Below are positions 33,594-42,448 of a DNA stretch of 64,000 nucleotides, in pieces. This DNA is from an uncultured Ruminococcus sp. (GTDB taxonomy: Bacteria > Bacillota > Clostridia > Oscillospirales > Acutalibacteraceae). The notes below the pieces were generated by a model. The model saw only the letters and a program-made list of their open reading frames with translations. It was not told where the DNA came from and did no database searches. Each line of letters starts with the position of its first letter. The stretch's first letter is position 1. The DNA lies in assembly GCA_902787145.1 (NCBI GenBank), contig CADAEZ010000002.1:1-64000 (forward strand). Direction: 5' to 3'. A program made the position numbers and the translations under genes.

Positions 33594-33835
33594 CATAATT
33601 TTTTTGATTTTTTCTATAAATTTTCTGTTTTCTACAAACTAGACAGAATAAAAATGTATAAATTAGACAAAAAATTATCAATCTTTAACAATACAATAAT
33701 ATTGTGTGCAATCTGTTATTTATTATAGTCAATTTTTCGCATTTTGTCAATATATGTGTAGCAATGTCACAAAAAATATATAAAAATTCAGGGAGCTGTC
33801 TTATAATCAAGACAACTCCCAATACAATTTGAGAA

Positions 33836-34084
33836 TTATGCGTTTGTGCTGAACTTCTGTTTTACACCGTTTATCTTGTTTTGGTCAGCCTGTTCGCCCG
33901 GATACCAGCCTTTCGCCTGCATTTTGAGGTAAATCTCGTCTTGCATTTTCAGCGAATCGTTCAGCGAGCCGGTAAACGCCGAGTGCACGTTGGCGCTTGA
34001 TGATTCGATTGCGCCGTGAAGATAAAGGTCACAGGCGCTTTTTTCGAGAATAAGCATATTCTCCATAAGATTTCTGTCGTCCAT
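33836..34084 (-). CDS. CotF-like spore coat protein
   Basis: An 82-aa helical protein (MDDRNLMENMLILEKSACDLYLHG... KGWYPGEQ). The pattern of a ferritin-like two-helix hairpin and the YPGEQ-type ending match short coat F domain proteins of Clostridia. The ATG at 34084 follows GAGGAGG. It is preceded by a second small gene with which it overlaps at the ribosome binding site. Confidence 0.82.
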   Translation of the reverse strand: MDDRNLMENMLILEKSACDLYLHGAIESSSANVHSAFTGSLNDSLKMQDEIYLKMQAKGWYPGEQADQNKINGVKQKFSTNA

Positions 34085-34095
34085 AAGTGTCCTCC

Positions 34096-34269
34096 TCACA
34101 GCAAATTATAAATGTTACGGAAAATTTCTTTGTGTCTCTGCTCCAAATTCTGAGCAAAGTTCTTTAAATCTCCGTCTTGAATCTGTGAGGCAGTCTCGCG
34201 GCATTTTGTTTGAAAGTACTGTTCGTGACCGAGAGCGTCCTCGACATATAGTAGTTCTTTTGGTGTCAT
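34096..34269 (-). CDS. Small spore-coat-associated protein, partner of CotF-like gene
   Basis: A 57-aa protein starting MTPKELLYVEDALGHEQYF and ending FRNIYNLL, predicted helical. Small proteins of this type often precede CotF-like genes in Clostridia. The ATG follows AGGCGGA, and its stop at 34096-34098 lies inside the ribosome binding site region of the CotF-like gene, indicating a two-gene operon. A spore-coat role is inferred from context. Confidence 0.75.
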   Translation of the reverse strand: MTPKELLYVEDALGHEQYFQTKCRETASQIQDGDLKNFAQNLEQRHKEIFRNIYNLL

Positions 34270-34338
34270 ATTATTCCGCCTTTCGTTTATTTGGCAAGTG
34301 TATTGCCGTCGCTTATATTATCGGCGGAAAAAACTGTA

Positions 34339-35208
34339 TTATTCCGAAAGCTTTCGATTATTATACAAAAACATTATTATAGCCATTGTTACGATGATGA
34401 TATATCCTATAATAGAGTATATATCCGGTATGTCCGCGAATACAAAGAATCCAAGAGCTGAGGCGAATATGATCTGGCTGTAGTCGTAGATTGATATTTC
34501 CCGGGCGGGCGCGTAGGTGTATGCCGCCGTAATTGAAAACTGACCTCCTGCTGCCGAAAGTCCCGCGAGCAACAGCATAATAAGCTGTATCGGTGTGAAT
34601 ATCTTGAAGTTAAACAGCATAAACGGAATCATAGTCAAACAGCTTACTCCCGAGAAAAACAATACTATAAAGCTGCCTTTTTCTCCTCTTATTCCCAAAG
34701 CTCTCACCATAGAGTATGCGGCACCGGCAGATATACCGCCGAAAAATCCGCACAATGACGGAAAAAGCTCAGCGTTAGAAAAGCTCGGCTTTACCACAAA
34801 CATTGCTCCGAAGAAGGCTCCGAGCAAAATAAGCGCCTGCGGAAGCCGAAGCCTTTCTTTTAGAAATATCAGAGAAAACAATACCGCGAAGAACGGCGAC
34901 ATCTTGTTGAGTATGGAGGCGTCTCCCAGCGCAAGGTGGTCGACCGCGTAAAAGTTGCACAGTATTCCCATTGTACCGGTAAGAGAACGCCCAAGTAATA
35001 AAGGAAGATTGCTTTTGTTAAAGTGAAAGCTCTGCTTGTCCTTTATCATAATGATAAGAGCAAAGATAAAGGCGACAAAATTACGGAAAAAGCCTTTTTC
35101 GGGAGTAGGCAGATCACCCGAAAGGCGCACGAACATATTCATCAGCGCAAAACAAAATGCTGACAAAACTATCATAAATATTCCCATATATTTTTTCGGT
35201 ATACGCAC
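34339..35208 (-). CDS. EamA/DMT-superfamily transporter
   Basis: A 289-aa membrane protein with ten predicted helices in two EamA repeats; the first repeat includes GFFRNFVAFIFAL and GRSLTGTMGILCNFYAVDHLALGDASIL (landmarks). It is probably a metabolite exporter; the substrate cannot be told from sequence. The GTG at 35208 follows GGGAGTGG; a longer frame to 35241 would overlap that site. Confidence 0.88.
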   Translation of the reverse strand: MRIPKKYMGIFMIVLSAFCFALMNMFVRLSGDLPTPEKGFFRNFVAFIFALIIMIKDKQSFHFNKSNLPLLLGRSLTGTMGILCNFYAVDHLALGDASILNKMSPFFAVLFSLIFLKERLRLPQALILLGAFFGAMFVVKPSFSNAELFPSLCGFFGGISAGAAYSMVRALGIRGEKGSFIVLFFSGVSCLTMIPFMLFNFKIFTPIQLIMLLLAGLSAAGGQFSITAAYTYAPAREISIYDYSQIIFASALGFFVFADIPDIYSIIGYIIIVTMAIIMFLYNNRKLSE

Positions 35209-35334
35209 GGTAAACCACTCCCGTAAAACAGTGTAGCACAAATATCGTTTTTTTACAATAAATCAAAAACTTTCACTTGCTTTTTTTTCAAAAATAAGTT
35301 AAACTGTCAGTATATCTAATAAGGAGGTCAGACT

Positions 35335-35631
35335 ATGGCTGATATCAACAAAAATGAAGAAATGAACGAGGAAATAATAATCATCGAGCTTACAGACGAC
35401 GAGGGCACCACAACCGAGTTTGAGTATCTCGACACAATCGCTCTCGACGGCGAGGAGTACGTTGTGCTTATCGAGAACGTCGAGGATGCCGACGGTGTAA
35501 TTATCCTCAAGATCGTATCCGTAGATGACGAAAACGAGACCTACGAGGGTGTAGAGGACGAAGAAGTTGTTCAGAAGGTTTACGAAATGTTTAAAGAGAA
35601 CCGTAAGGACGATTTTGACTTTACAGACTAA
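35335..35631 (+). CDS. DUF1292 family protein
   Basis: A 98-aa highly acidic protein with the DUF1292 pattern (ITDDEGTTTEFEYLDTIALDGEEYVVLIE-like). Members are widespread in Firmicutes, often near ruvX and alaS, but have no firmly assigned role; here those neighbours are absent. AAGGAGGT precedes the ATG. A possible promoter (TTGCTT at 35277, 17 bp, TAAACT at 35300) lies upstream. Confidence 0.88.
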   Translation: MADINKNEEMNEEIIIIELTDDEGTTTEFEYLDTIALDGEEYVVLIENVEDADGVIILKIVSVDDENETYEGVEDEEVVQKVYEMFKENRKDDFDFTD

Positions 35632-35713
35632 TCGGGTCGTTATAAAAAATTATAAGAAGTATAGTTTTCGGTCGGGCGCCTGCCCGGCCGTTACCTTTCG
35701 TATAACACTAAGA

Positions 35714-35740
35714 AAAGCGTGCCAAACGGCACGCTTTATC
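35714..35740 (+). terminator. Terminator-like hairpin
   Basis: A 10-bp stem (AAAGCGTGCC / GGCACGCTTT) with the loop AAAC, then ATCTATATG. Its stem resembles the GCGTGC/GCACGC hairpin of the repeats at 8702-9056. Otherwise 35632-35849 shows only a short GC-rich inverted repeat (CGGGCGCCTGCCCG) near 35671. Confidence 0.65.
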
Positions 35741-35849
35741 TATATGCTATTATACATCATCGACAAATACGAATTACGAAACGCCGTTGATGAACGTCTG
35801 AATTATATCAAACCTTTCCAAAGGCGGCTTCGGCAGTCGCGGCTCGCGA

Positions 35850-37025
35850 CTATTCTTCGAAGAATTTTTCGTGGATTGCGGTAACTGCTCTGTCCGCGTC
35901 TTTCTTGTTGATGAGTACCGATACTTTGATCTCGGAGGTTGCAGCCTCAAACATCTTTGTAGCAACTCCCGCGTGGCTTTCCATACCCGCGCCTACGATT
36001 GAGATCTTGGCAACATCTGTGCCTATAAGCAGATCCTTGGCGCCGATGTTCTCGATATACTCCTGCAAGCATTCCTTTACATCGTCAACCTTGTCAAGCG
36101 GAATTGTAAAGGAGATATCCTTTGTGCCGTCTCTGCCTATTGACTGGAGAATTATGTCTACGTTGATGTTCTTGGCCGAAACCTTAGAGAACATCTTAAA
36201 GGCGAATCCCGGTTCGTCCGGAACTCCGATTACAGATACACGGGCTACGTCTGTGTCCTTGGCGACACCGCTGATTAACATTTTCTCCATCTTGCTTTTC
36301 TCCTTTACTATTGTACCCGGAGCCCTGACTAAGCTGGACAGAACCTCGAGTTCTATGTTATATTTCTTTGCCATTTCTACGGAACGGTTGTTGAGTACCT
36401 GAGCGCCGAGTGTAGCGAGCTCCAACATCTCGTCATAAGAGATATCCTTAAGCTTTCTCGCGTTAGGTACAAGTCTCGGATCCGCTGTATAAACGCCTTC
36501 TACATCGGTAAAAATCTGGCACAAATCCGCGTGCATAGCGGCGGCAATCGCTACAGCCGATGTGTCCGAGCCTCCGCGGCCGAGGGTAGTGATGTCGTCA
36601 TATCTGGATACACCCTGGAATCCGGCTACGACAACTATACGCTTTTTGTCGAGCTCCTTGCGTATACGGTTGGGAACAACACGTCTGATTCTCGCGCTTG
36701 TATGAGCGGAGCTGGTCTGGAATCCTGCCTGCCATCCGAGCAGAGAAACTACCGGGAATCCGAGCTTCTCGATAGCCATAGACAGCAGGGCGATACTAAC
36801 CTGTTCGCCTGCAGCTACGAGCATATCGCGCTCACGCTTTGAAGCGTTGGGGTTAATCTCCTGACCCTTTGCGATAAGGTCGTCTGTTGTGTCGCCCTGG
36901 GCCGAAACGACTACTACAACGTCGTTTCCCTGAGCGTATGTATCGGTGACAATCTTCGCCACATTGAACACGCGCTCGGCGTTCGCGACGGAGCTGCCTC
37001 CGAATTTCTGGACAATTAAACTCAT
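35850..37025 (-). CDS. lysC: Aspartate kinase
   Basis: A 391-aa aspartokinase, the first step to lysine, threonine, methionine and diaminopimelate. The kinase domain starts with IVQKFGGSSVAN and includes TTLGRGGSDTSAVAIAAA; two C-terminal ACT domains (about 260-391) bind effectors. It follows hom by 31 bp and ends a PBP1-hom-lysC operon. Confidence 0.97.
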   Translation of the reverse strand: MSLIVQKFGGSSVANAERVFNVAKIVTDTYAQGNDVVVVVSAQGDTTDDLIAKGQEINPNASKRERDMLVAAGEQVSIALLSMAIEKLGFPVVSLLGWQAGFQTSSAHTSARIRRVVPNRIRKELDKKRIVVVAGFQGVSRYDDITTLGRGGSDTSAVAIAAAMHADLCQIFTDVEGVYTADPRLVPNARKLKDISYDEMLELATLGAQVLNNRSVEMAKKYNIELEVLSSLVRAPGTIVKEKSKMEKMLISGVAKDTDVARVSVIGVPDEPGFAFKMFSKVSAKNINVDIILQSIGRDGTKDISFTIPLDKVDDVKECLQEYIENIGAKDLLIGTDVAKISIVGAGMESHAGVATKMFEAATSEIKVSVLINKKDADRAVTAIHEKFFEE

Positions 37026-37056
37026 ATGATTACTCCTTTTGGAAAAATTACCTGAA

Positions 37057-38295
37057 TTATAAATCGGCGATTCGAATGTTCGAGAGAAGCTTTGACTTCT
37101 TGACCTGATTGAGCTTGTCGTTTATCTCACCGATTGTCATCGCCTTTGTAACGACAGCAAACTCGTTTTCGCTCTCATTAGTAATAGAAAGCTGTACAAT
37201 ATCTCCGAACAAATCTTTGACTTCCGCGATGGAAGCTTCTTTGTCGTTGGTCGAGAAACGCAGATAAACGGCTGTAACCGATTCGTTGTAGGGGAGGACG
37301 TTCTCGTTGTTGCTGTCCGCCCAGAAAAGGTACTTTCTCGCCTTAAGGTGCTTGCAGCAGTCAATAATATCAGCCACAACAGCGGAAGCGGTCGGAAGTG
37401 AGCCCGCGCCTTTGCCGTAGAATACAACGTCGTCGGTACAGTCTCCGCGAACCATAATTCCGTTGAACTCGTTGTCGATGTTTGCGAGCTGGCTATGTCT
37501 GTTAACTATCATAGGAGCCACAAAGATGTCGAGCTTGCCGTTTTCGAGGAACTTAACGTCTCCGATAAGCTTTATAACACTGTTAAAGGATGACGCGTAT
37601 TTTACGTCGTTTAAGCTTATGTTGGTGATTCCTTCGGTATGAATACCTTTGGGATAAACGTGCTTGCCTGAGGCGAGCGACGCGAGAATACAGATTTTCC
37701 TGCACGCGTCGTGACCCTCGACGTCAGCCGCCGGATTGCGCTCGGCAAATCCGAGCTCCTGGGCAAGCTTTAGCGCGTCGTCAAATTCCATACCGTCGTC
37801 AATCATTTTGGTGAGGATAAAGTTTGTTGTGCCGTTTAATATACCGGCTACCTCGTGAACGTTGTTGGCTACGAGGCACTGGTTCATAGGACGCAGAATC
37901 GGGATTCCGCCGCCTACCGAAGCCTCAAAGAGATAGTTGGCGTTGTTCTCCTTGGCGATAGCGAGCAGCTCGGCGCCGTGAGTGGCAACTAGCTCCTTGT
38001 TGGATGTTACAACGCTTTTGCCGGATTTAAGCAGCTGCGCCGTAAACTCGTACGCCGGATGAATTCCGCCCATAACCTCGGCTACTACTCTGATTTCCAC
38101 ATCTGTGAGAATATCGTTGAATTCCTTTGTGAATCTGTCGGCCAGAGGAGAATCCGGAAACTCTCTCAGATCGAGAATCCTCTTGATATAAACTTCTTCG
38201 CCGATTGCCGAGTAAAGCTTCTTTTTGTGAGTTGTAAGAATCGAGCAAACTCCGGAGCCCACAACTCCGTGACCCATTATTGCTACCTGTATCAT
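37057..38295 (-). CDS. hom: Homoserine dehydrogenase
   Basis: A 412-aa NAD(P)-dependent enzyme converting aspartate semialdehyde to homoserine, the precursor of threonine and of the O-acetylhomoserine used by MetY. The Rossmann motif VAIMGHGVVGSGV opens the protein; GILNGTTNFILT and AERNPAADVEGHDACRK are the catalytic core; an ACT domain follows near residue 335. It starts 27 bp after the penicillin-binding protein gene. Confidence 0.97.
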   Translation of the reverse strand: MIQVAIMGHGVVGSGVCSILTTHKKKLYSAIGEEVYIKRILDLREFPDSPLADRFTKEFNDILTDVEIRVVAEVMGGIHPAYEFTAQLLKSGKSVVTSNKELVATHGAELLAIAKENNANYLFEASVGGGIPILRPMNQCLVANNVHEVAGILNGTTNFILTKMIDDGMEFDDALKLAQELGFAERNPAADVEGHDACRKICILASLASGKHVYPKGIHTEGITNISLNDVKYASSFNSVIKLIGDVKFLENGKLDIFVAPMIVNRHSQLANIDNEFNGIMVRGDCTDDVVFYGKGAGSLPTASAVVADIIDCCKHLKARKYLFWADSNNENVLPYNESVTAVYLRFSTNDKEASIAEVKDLFGDIVQLSITNESENEFAVVTKAMTIGEINDKLNQVKKSKLLSNIRIADL

Positions 38296-38322
38296 TTATT
38301 TCCACCCTTTCGGAAAAATTTC

Positions 38323-40707
38323 TTATTCTTCTTCGCCGCCGCCGTCTATCTCGACAGCCACGTCATCGTCATCGGAGCCTCCGTCGTCTGCCTGTGACGC
38401 GGAACCGGAATCGGATGAGGAATTCGAACTTGCGGATGACGAGGTTGACTTCGACTTGCTGGAGCCGACAAAGTAGTCTGTGTCGTTGTCGCTTTCCGAA
38501 TCAAAGGAATCGTCGTCGTCATCATCATCGTTGTAATAGTTTCTGTTATAGTTATAACTGTAGTCGTCATCATCATAGTCGTTGCTGACGTAGCCTCCGC
38601 CTGACGGCATATTATCCTCGGTGTAGTAGCCGATATATTTGCCCTCGGAGGCCTCGCCGACATTGTATACAGAGCCGCTGGAGGAGCTGTAGTTGGCTTC
38701 GATTATCGACTTAGGAGCGATGTATTCCTTGTGCTTCTTGCCATTAAGGTAATAGCCCATTACGTCCTTAAACATAGTGGTAGCGGTACGCTGACCTGTC
38801 ATAGATATGGTGTGCGGTTTGTCGAAGCCTGTCCATATCGCGAGCGAGCAGTACGGGCTGATTCCGCAGAACCATGAGTCCTTGTCGGAGTCGGTGGTAC
38901 CTGTCTTGCCGCATATATCCCATCCGTCAACGCGCGCGTATGCCGCGTTGGTATGCGAGGAGTAGGTTATATTGTAGTGAAGCAGACGGTTCATAATATA
39001 TGCTGTCGACGGCGAGTAGCTTTCCTTGGGAACAGCGTCGCGGTTATCAATTATGATATTGTCGTCGGCGTCGGTTACATAGTAGTAGGTGTAAGGCCTG
39101 TAGTACTTACCGCCGTTACCCATATATGTGAAGGTGGCTGCCATTTCTCTGACCGTAACTCCGCCGGTAAGACCACCAATCGAGAGACCACCGGTGTTGT
39201 CCTTGTCGCTTTCCTTCAGGTGTTCAAAGCCTTGCAGCGTTACAACCTGGTTGTAGGCGGCTTCGGGAGAAATCATATTCATAACCTGGGCTGCTGTTGC
39301 GTTTGCCGACCATTCAATAGCGTCGGGCAGCAGCATATTGCCCTTGTAGCTGTGATACCAGTTGTTCGGACCGGCTACGTACTGACCGTTTACAACCTTG
39401 TATTTGGGCAGCGCCTCATCTTTTACGACCGAGCTGTAGCACAGCTTCTTTTTTTCAATAGCGTATGGGTATACAACAACCGGCTTGATTGACGAACCGG
39501 GCTGGAGCACAGAGTCGGTAGCTCTGTCAAAGAGCAGGTTTCCGGTTTTTTCCTGTGATGAACCCGTAGTCGCGATTACCGCGCCGTCCATACCTATCAT
39601 GGTAGCGGCGCACTGCATACCGTGGTCGTAGGTTGTGTCTATATTCATAGCGGCGTTTTCAAGATACTTCTGCGCCTGCTTGTCCATTGCGCAGTAAATC
39701 TTGAGTCCCTCGGAGAATATTTTCTCCGAAGCCGCTTTTTCGCTGATGTTATAGTACTGGGCGAGGTCTTTTTGGAGGTCCTTCTGGAGCTCGTCAAGAT
39801 ACCAGTTCTGAATTTTCTTTGAAATATTAGCTCTGTTCTTCTTGAATCCCACAAACTTTAGGTTTTCGGATTCTTTGATTGCCTCGTTGTACTGTTCCTG
39901 AGTGATTTTTTCCTGGTCAACCATTTCCCGGAGCACAAGCTCGCGGCGTTCCTTGTTGTTTTCCGGATGGGTGAGAGGGTTGAACTTGCTGGGGTTCTGG
40001 GTGATTCCGGCAATCGCGGCGCACTGAGCTATCGAGCATTTGTCGATATTTTTACCGAAGTAAAGGTTAGCCGCCGACTGAACTCCCTGACAGTTGTTGC
40101 CGTAGTTTACGACGTTGAGGTAGGCTTCGAGAATCTCGTCCTTGGTGTACTCGGTCTCCAGTTTAAGAGCCTTGACAATCTCGCGGATCTTACGTGTGAG
40201 GCTTACCTCGTTATCATCCGATATGTTCTTGATAAGCTGCTGGGTGAGGGTCGATCCGCCGTAGCTGGATTGTCCGCTCGACAGGTTGAGTATGGCTCCC
40301 ATAGTACGGTTGAGGTCGACGCCCTTGTGTTCGAGAAAACGCTTGTCCTCAATCGCAATCTGCGCGTCCTTCATATGCTGCGGGATCTTGTTAAAGTCAA
40401 CCCATACTCTGTTCTCGGTCGAGTAAAGCGACTGGTATTTTTTAAAATCGCCCTTAGCGTTCTTAACATAGATGAAGCTTGTCTGGTTTAGCTGTTTAGC
40501 CTTTAGGTTAATACCCGTATCCTCTGCGGCTATGCCGGCTACATACAGCGACAGCGACAGTCCGATTATACCTCCGGTGATTATCAGTACCATAATAACG
40601 GTAAACAAAAACCTTCCGAAAGCCTTAAAAAACCTTTTAGCTCCGTGAGACGCCTTGAACGCCTCGTTGTCGGGAGCTGTGAATTTGCTGATGTCTGTTT
40701 CACGCAT
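38323..40707 (-). CDS. Class A penicillin-binding protein (PBP1)
   Basis: A 794-aa bifunctional peptidoglycan synthase. It has a cytoplasmic tail, one TM helix (about 33-60), a GT51 glycosyltransferase with catalytic Glu120 in EDKRFLEHKG, and a transpeptidase with SxxK at Ser405-Lys408, SAN at 467-469 and KTG at 601-603. The last ~100 residues are a low-complexity Asp/Ser/Tyr tail outside the membrane. AAGGAG lies before the ATG; the 5' UTR has a short hairpin (CCGCTTTTT / AAAAAGCGG). It is the first gene of an operon with hom and lysC. Confidence 0.95.
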   Translation of the reverse strand: MRETDISKFTAPDNEAFKASHGAKRFFKAFGRFLFTVIMVLIITGGIIGLSLSLYVAGIAAEDTGINLKAKQLNQTSFIYVKNAKGDFKKYQSLYSTENRVWVDFNKIPQHMKDAQIAIEDKRFLEHKGVDLNRTMGAILNLSSGQSSYGGSTLTQQLIKNISDDNEVSLTRKIREIVKALKLETEYTKDEILEAYLNVVNYGNNCQGVQSAANLYFGKNIDKCSIAQCAAIAGITQNPSKFNPLTHPENNKERRELVLREMVDQEKITQEQYNEAIKESENLKFVGFKKNRANISKKIQNWYLDELQKDLQKDLAQYYNISEKAASEKIFSEGLKIYCAMDKQAQKYLENAAMNIDTTYDHGMQCAATMIGMDGAVIATTGSSQEKTGNLLFDRATDSVLQPGSSIKPVVVYPYAIEKKKLCYSSVVKDEALPKYKVVNGQYVAGPNNWYHSYKGNMLLPDAIEWSANATAAQVMNMISPEAAYNQVVTLQGFEHLKESDKDNTGGLSIGGLTGGVTVREMAATFTYMGNGGKYYRPYTYYYVTDADDNIIIDNRDAVPKESYSPSTAYIMNRLLHYNITYSSHTNAAYARVDGWDICGKTGTTDSDKDSWFCGISPYCSLAIWTGFDKPHTISMTGQRTATTMFKDVMGYYLNGKKHKEYIAPKSIIEANYSSSSGSVYNVGEASEGKYIGYYTEDNMPSGGGYVSNDYDDDDYSYNYNRNYYNDDDDDDDSFDSESDNDTDYFVGSSKSKSTSSSASSNSSSDSGSASQADDGGSDDDDVAVEIDGGGEEE

Positions 40708-40792
40708 AGGAAAAACTCCTTAAATTCAAATCCTTACCGCTTTTTGATAAAAAAGCGGCGAAATTAAGCGCAATTACACAATATTCTCTGTT

Positions 40793-40821
40793 AGTATAAC
40801 ATATTTGACGAAAAAACGCAA
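40793..40821 (-). promoter_or_regulatory. Promoter of PBP1-hom-lysC
   Basis: On the minus strand TTGCGT (40821-40816), a 17-bp spacer and TATACT (40798-40793). Confidence 0.55.
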
Positions 40822-40903
40822 TAGTATAAAACCATTGTTGTTCGTATAATTTTTTGGCCGCCGCAAAGAATAACTACAAAACAGCGCGAAAGGATAATGC
40901 AGC

Positions 40904-41245
40904 TTGAAAAAAACGATTATAATTACGGGAATTGTGATTTATACACTGTTCGCGGTATCTTTGATTTTTGCCGGACAGCCTGAACAACAAAAAGCTTCCG
41001 TGACTCACCAGCTGCCGACCTCGCTATATACCCGTCCTGCCGTGACAGAGGCAAAGGAGCTTTATGTCGTAAAGGACAAGGACGGACTCATTGCTGTCAG
41101 CGAGATGAGCACCGGAAAAATAATATCTACAACCGAAACAAGAGTAGCGCTCCTGCCCGAATCCGACAGAAAACGCCTGAAAAACGGTATAGTAGTCGAG
41201 GGGAAACGCGCTTTGATCGGTCTGCTTGAGGATATTTGCAGCTAA
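40904..41245 (+). CDS. BofC C-terminal-domain-like exported protein
   Basis: A 113-aa protein with an N-terminal signal or anchor (TIIITGIVIYTLFAVSLIFAG) and a C-terminal domain of about 60 residues (DGLIAVSEMSTGKII, LLPESDRKRLKNGI, LIGLLEDICS). This pattern matches the C-terminal domain of BofC, a sporulation signalling regulator, and its stand-alone clostridial relatives. The TTG start follows GAAAGGA. A role in sporulation is inferred. Confidence 0.75.
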   Translation: MKKTIIITGIVIYTLFAVSLIFAGQPEQQKASVTHQLPTSLYTRPAVTEAKELYVVKDKDGLIAVSEMSTGKIISTTETRVALLPESDRKRLKNGIVVEGKRALIGLLEDICS

Positions 41246-41252
41246 GTTTTTT

Positions 41253-41286
41253 AAAACGGTCAGTGGAAAACCACCGGCCGTTTTTA
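41253..41286 (+). terminator. Terminator of the BofC-like gene
   Basis: AAAACGG...TGG and CCA...CCGTTTT form a stem with a small internal loop around AAAA, followed by T-rich sequence. Confidence 0.8.
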
Positions 41287-41287
41287 A

Positions 41288-41403
41288 TGTGACAGGTAAT
41301 TACATAAACTTTTACAAAACAAACAGCATTTATATTTCAGACTCCTGACACACAATAAAAATATTTGTATTGTTCGCTCGGATATGCGAGCTTTCTTGTG
41401 TCA
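41288..41403. repeat. Intergenic repeat copy
   Basis: It is bounded on the left by TGTGACAGG and carries ACTCCTGACACACA at 41341-41354, a near-inverse of the left end, as in the copy at 9051-9138. It then has ATTTGTATT and a hairpin (GCTCGG...GCGAGC) followed by CTTTCTTG, as in the copies at 8702-9056. Confidence 0.6.
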
Positions 41404-41409
41404 AAACCA

Positions 41410-41438
41410 TTGACTATTTATGTGAATTATAGTAAAAT
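41410..41438 (+). promoter_or_regulatory. Promoter of the fab/acc operon
   Basis: TTGACT (41410-41415), a 17-bp spacer and TAAAAT (41433-41438), 60 bp before fabK. No consensus FapR box is seen. Confidence 0.65.
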
Positions 41439-41497
41439 AAAATAGTATATGAGTAATTACGGATTTTAGCATATATATAAAGGAAAAGGTGATACAT

Positions 41498-42448
41498 ATG
41501 ATTTCAACGGTAATCAACGAGACTCTCGGAATAGAATATCCTATTTTTCAGGGAGGAATGGCCTGGGTGGCGGACGCCTCTCTCGCGGCAGGCGTAAGCA
41601 ACGCCGGCGGACTGGGTCTTATCGCCGCTATGAACTCAAACGGAGAGCAGCTCCGCGCCGAGATTAAAAAGTGCAAGGAGCTCACCGACAAGCCATTCGG
41701 CGTCAATATTATGCTTATGAGCCCGTTTGCCGACGAGGTGGCTGACGTGGTTGTCGAGGAAGGCGTAAAGGTTGTCACAACCGGCGCGGGCAATCCCGGA
41801 AAATATATGGAAAAATGGACAGCCGCGGGAATCAGGGTCATCCCTGTAGTTCCATCCACCGCTTTGGCGAGAAGAATGGAAAAACTCGGAGCCTTTGCCG
41901 TAATCGCCGAGGGCGGCGAGAGCGGAGGTCACGTGGGCGATCTCACCACTATGGCGCTTGTGCCCCAGGTTGTTGACGCTGTAAATATTCCGGTAATCGC
42001 GGCCGGCGGAATCGCGGACGGCAGACAGGTAGCCGCCTGTCTATTGCTCGGAGCGGTAGGCGTTCAGGTCGGAACACGCTTCCTCGTGGCAAAGGAATGT
42101 ACAATCGCGCAGGAATACAAGGATAAGATTCTTAAGGCTAAGGATATCGATACCGTTGTTACCGGCAAAAGACTTGGACATCCCGTGCGCTGTATAAAGA
42201 GCAGCTATACCAGAGAATATACCAAAATGGAATACGACTCAAGCTCATACTCCGACGAGGAGCTGGAGGCTAAAGGCGCCGGAGTGCTGAGACTCGCGGC
42301 TCGTGAGGGCGACGTAAAGAACGGCTGTGTGCTCGCCGGTCAGGTCGCGGCTATGGTCAAGAAAGAAGAACCCGCCAGGGATATTATAGTCGATCTCTTT
42401 ACAAAGGCGGAAGAAGTATTGGGTGGTGCTCAAAAATGGGTAAAATAG
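41498..42448 (+). CDS. fabK: Enoyl-ACP reductase II (FabK)
   Basis: A 316-aa FMN-dependent enzyme of the 2-nitropropane dioxygenase fold. It performs the last reduction in each fatty acid cycle and is insensitive to triclosan. Landmarks are IFQGGMAWVAD, GLGLIAAMNSNGEQL, GGESGGHVGDL and VQVGTRFLVAKEC. The ATG at 41498 follows AAAGGTGAT; a GTG at 41489 lies within that site. Confidence 0.96.
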   Translation: MISTVINETLGIEYPIFQGGMAWVADASLAAGVSNAGGLGLIAAMNSNGEQLRAEIKKCKELTDKPFGVNIMLMSPFADEVADVVVEEGVKVVTTGAGNPGKYMEKWTAAGIRVIPVVPSTALARRMEKLGAFAVIAEGGESGGHVGDLTTMALVPQVVDAVNIPVIAAGGIADGRQVAACLLLGAVGVQVGTRFLVAKECTIAQEYKDKILKAKDIDTVVTGKRLGHPVRCIKSSYTREYTKMEYDSSSYSDEELEAKGAGVLRLAAREGDVKNGCVLAGQVAAMVKKEEPARDIIVDLFTKAEEVLGGAQKWVK

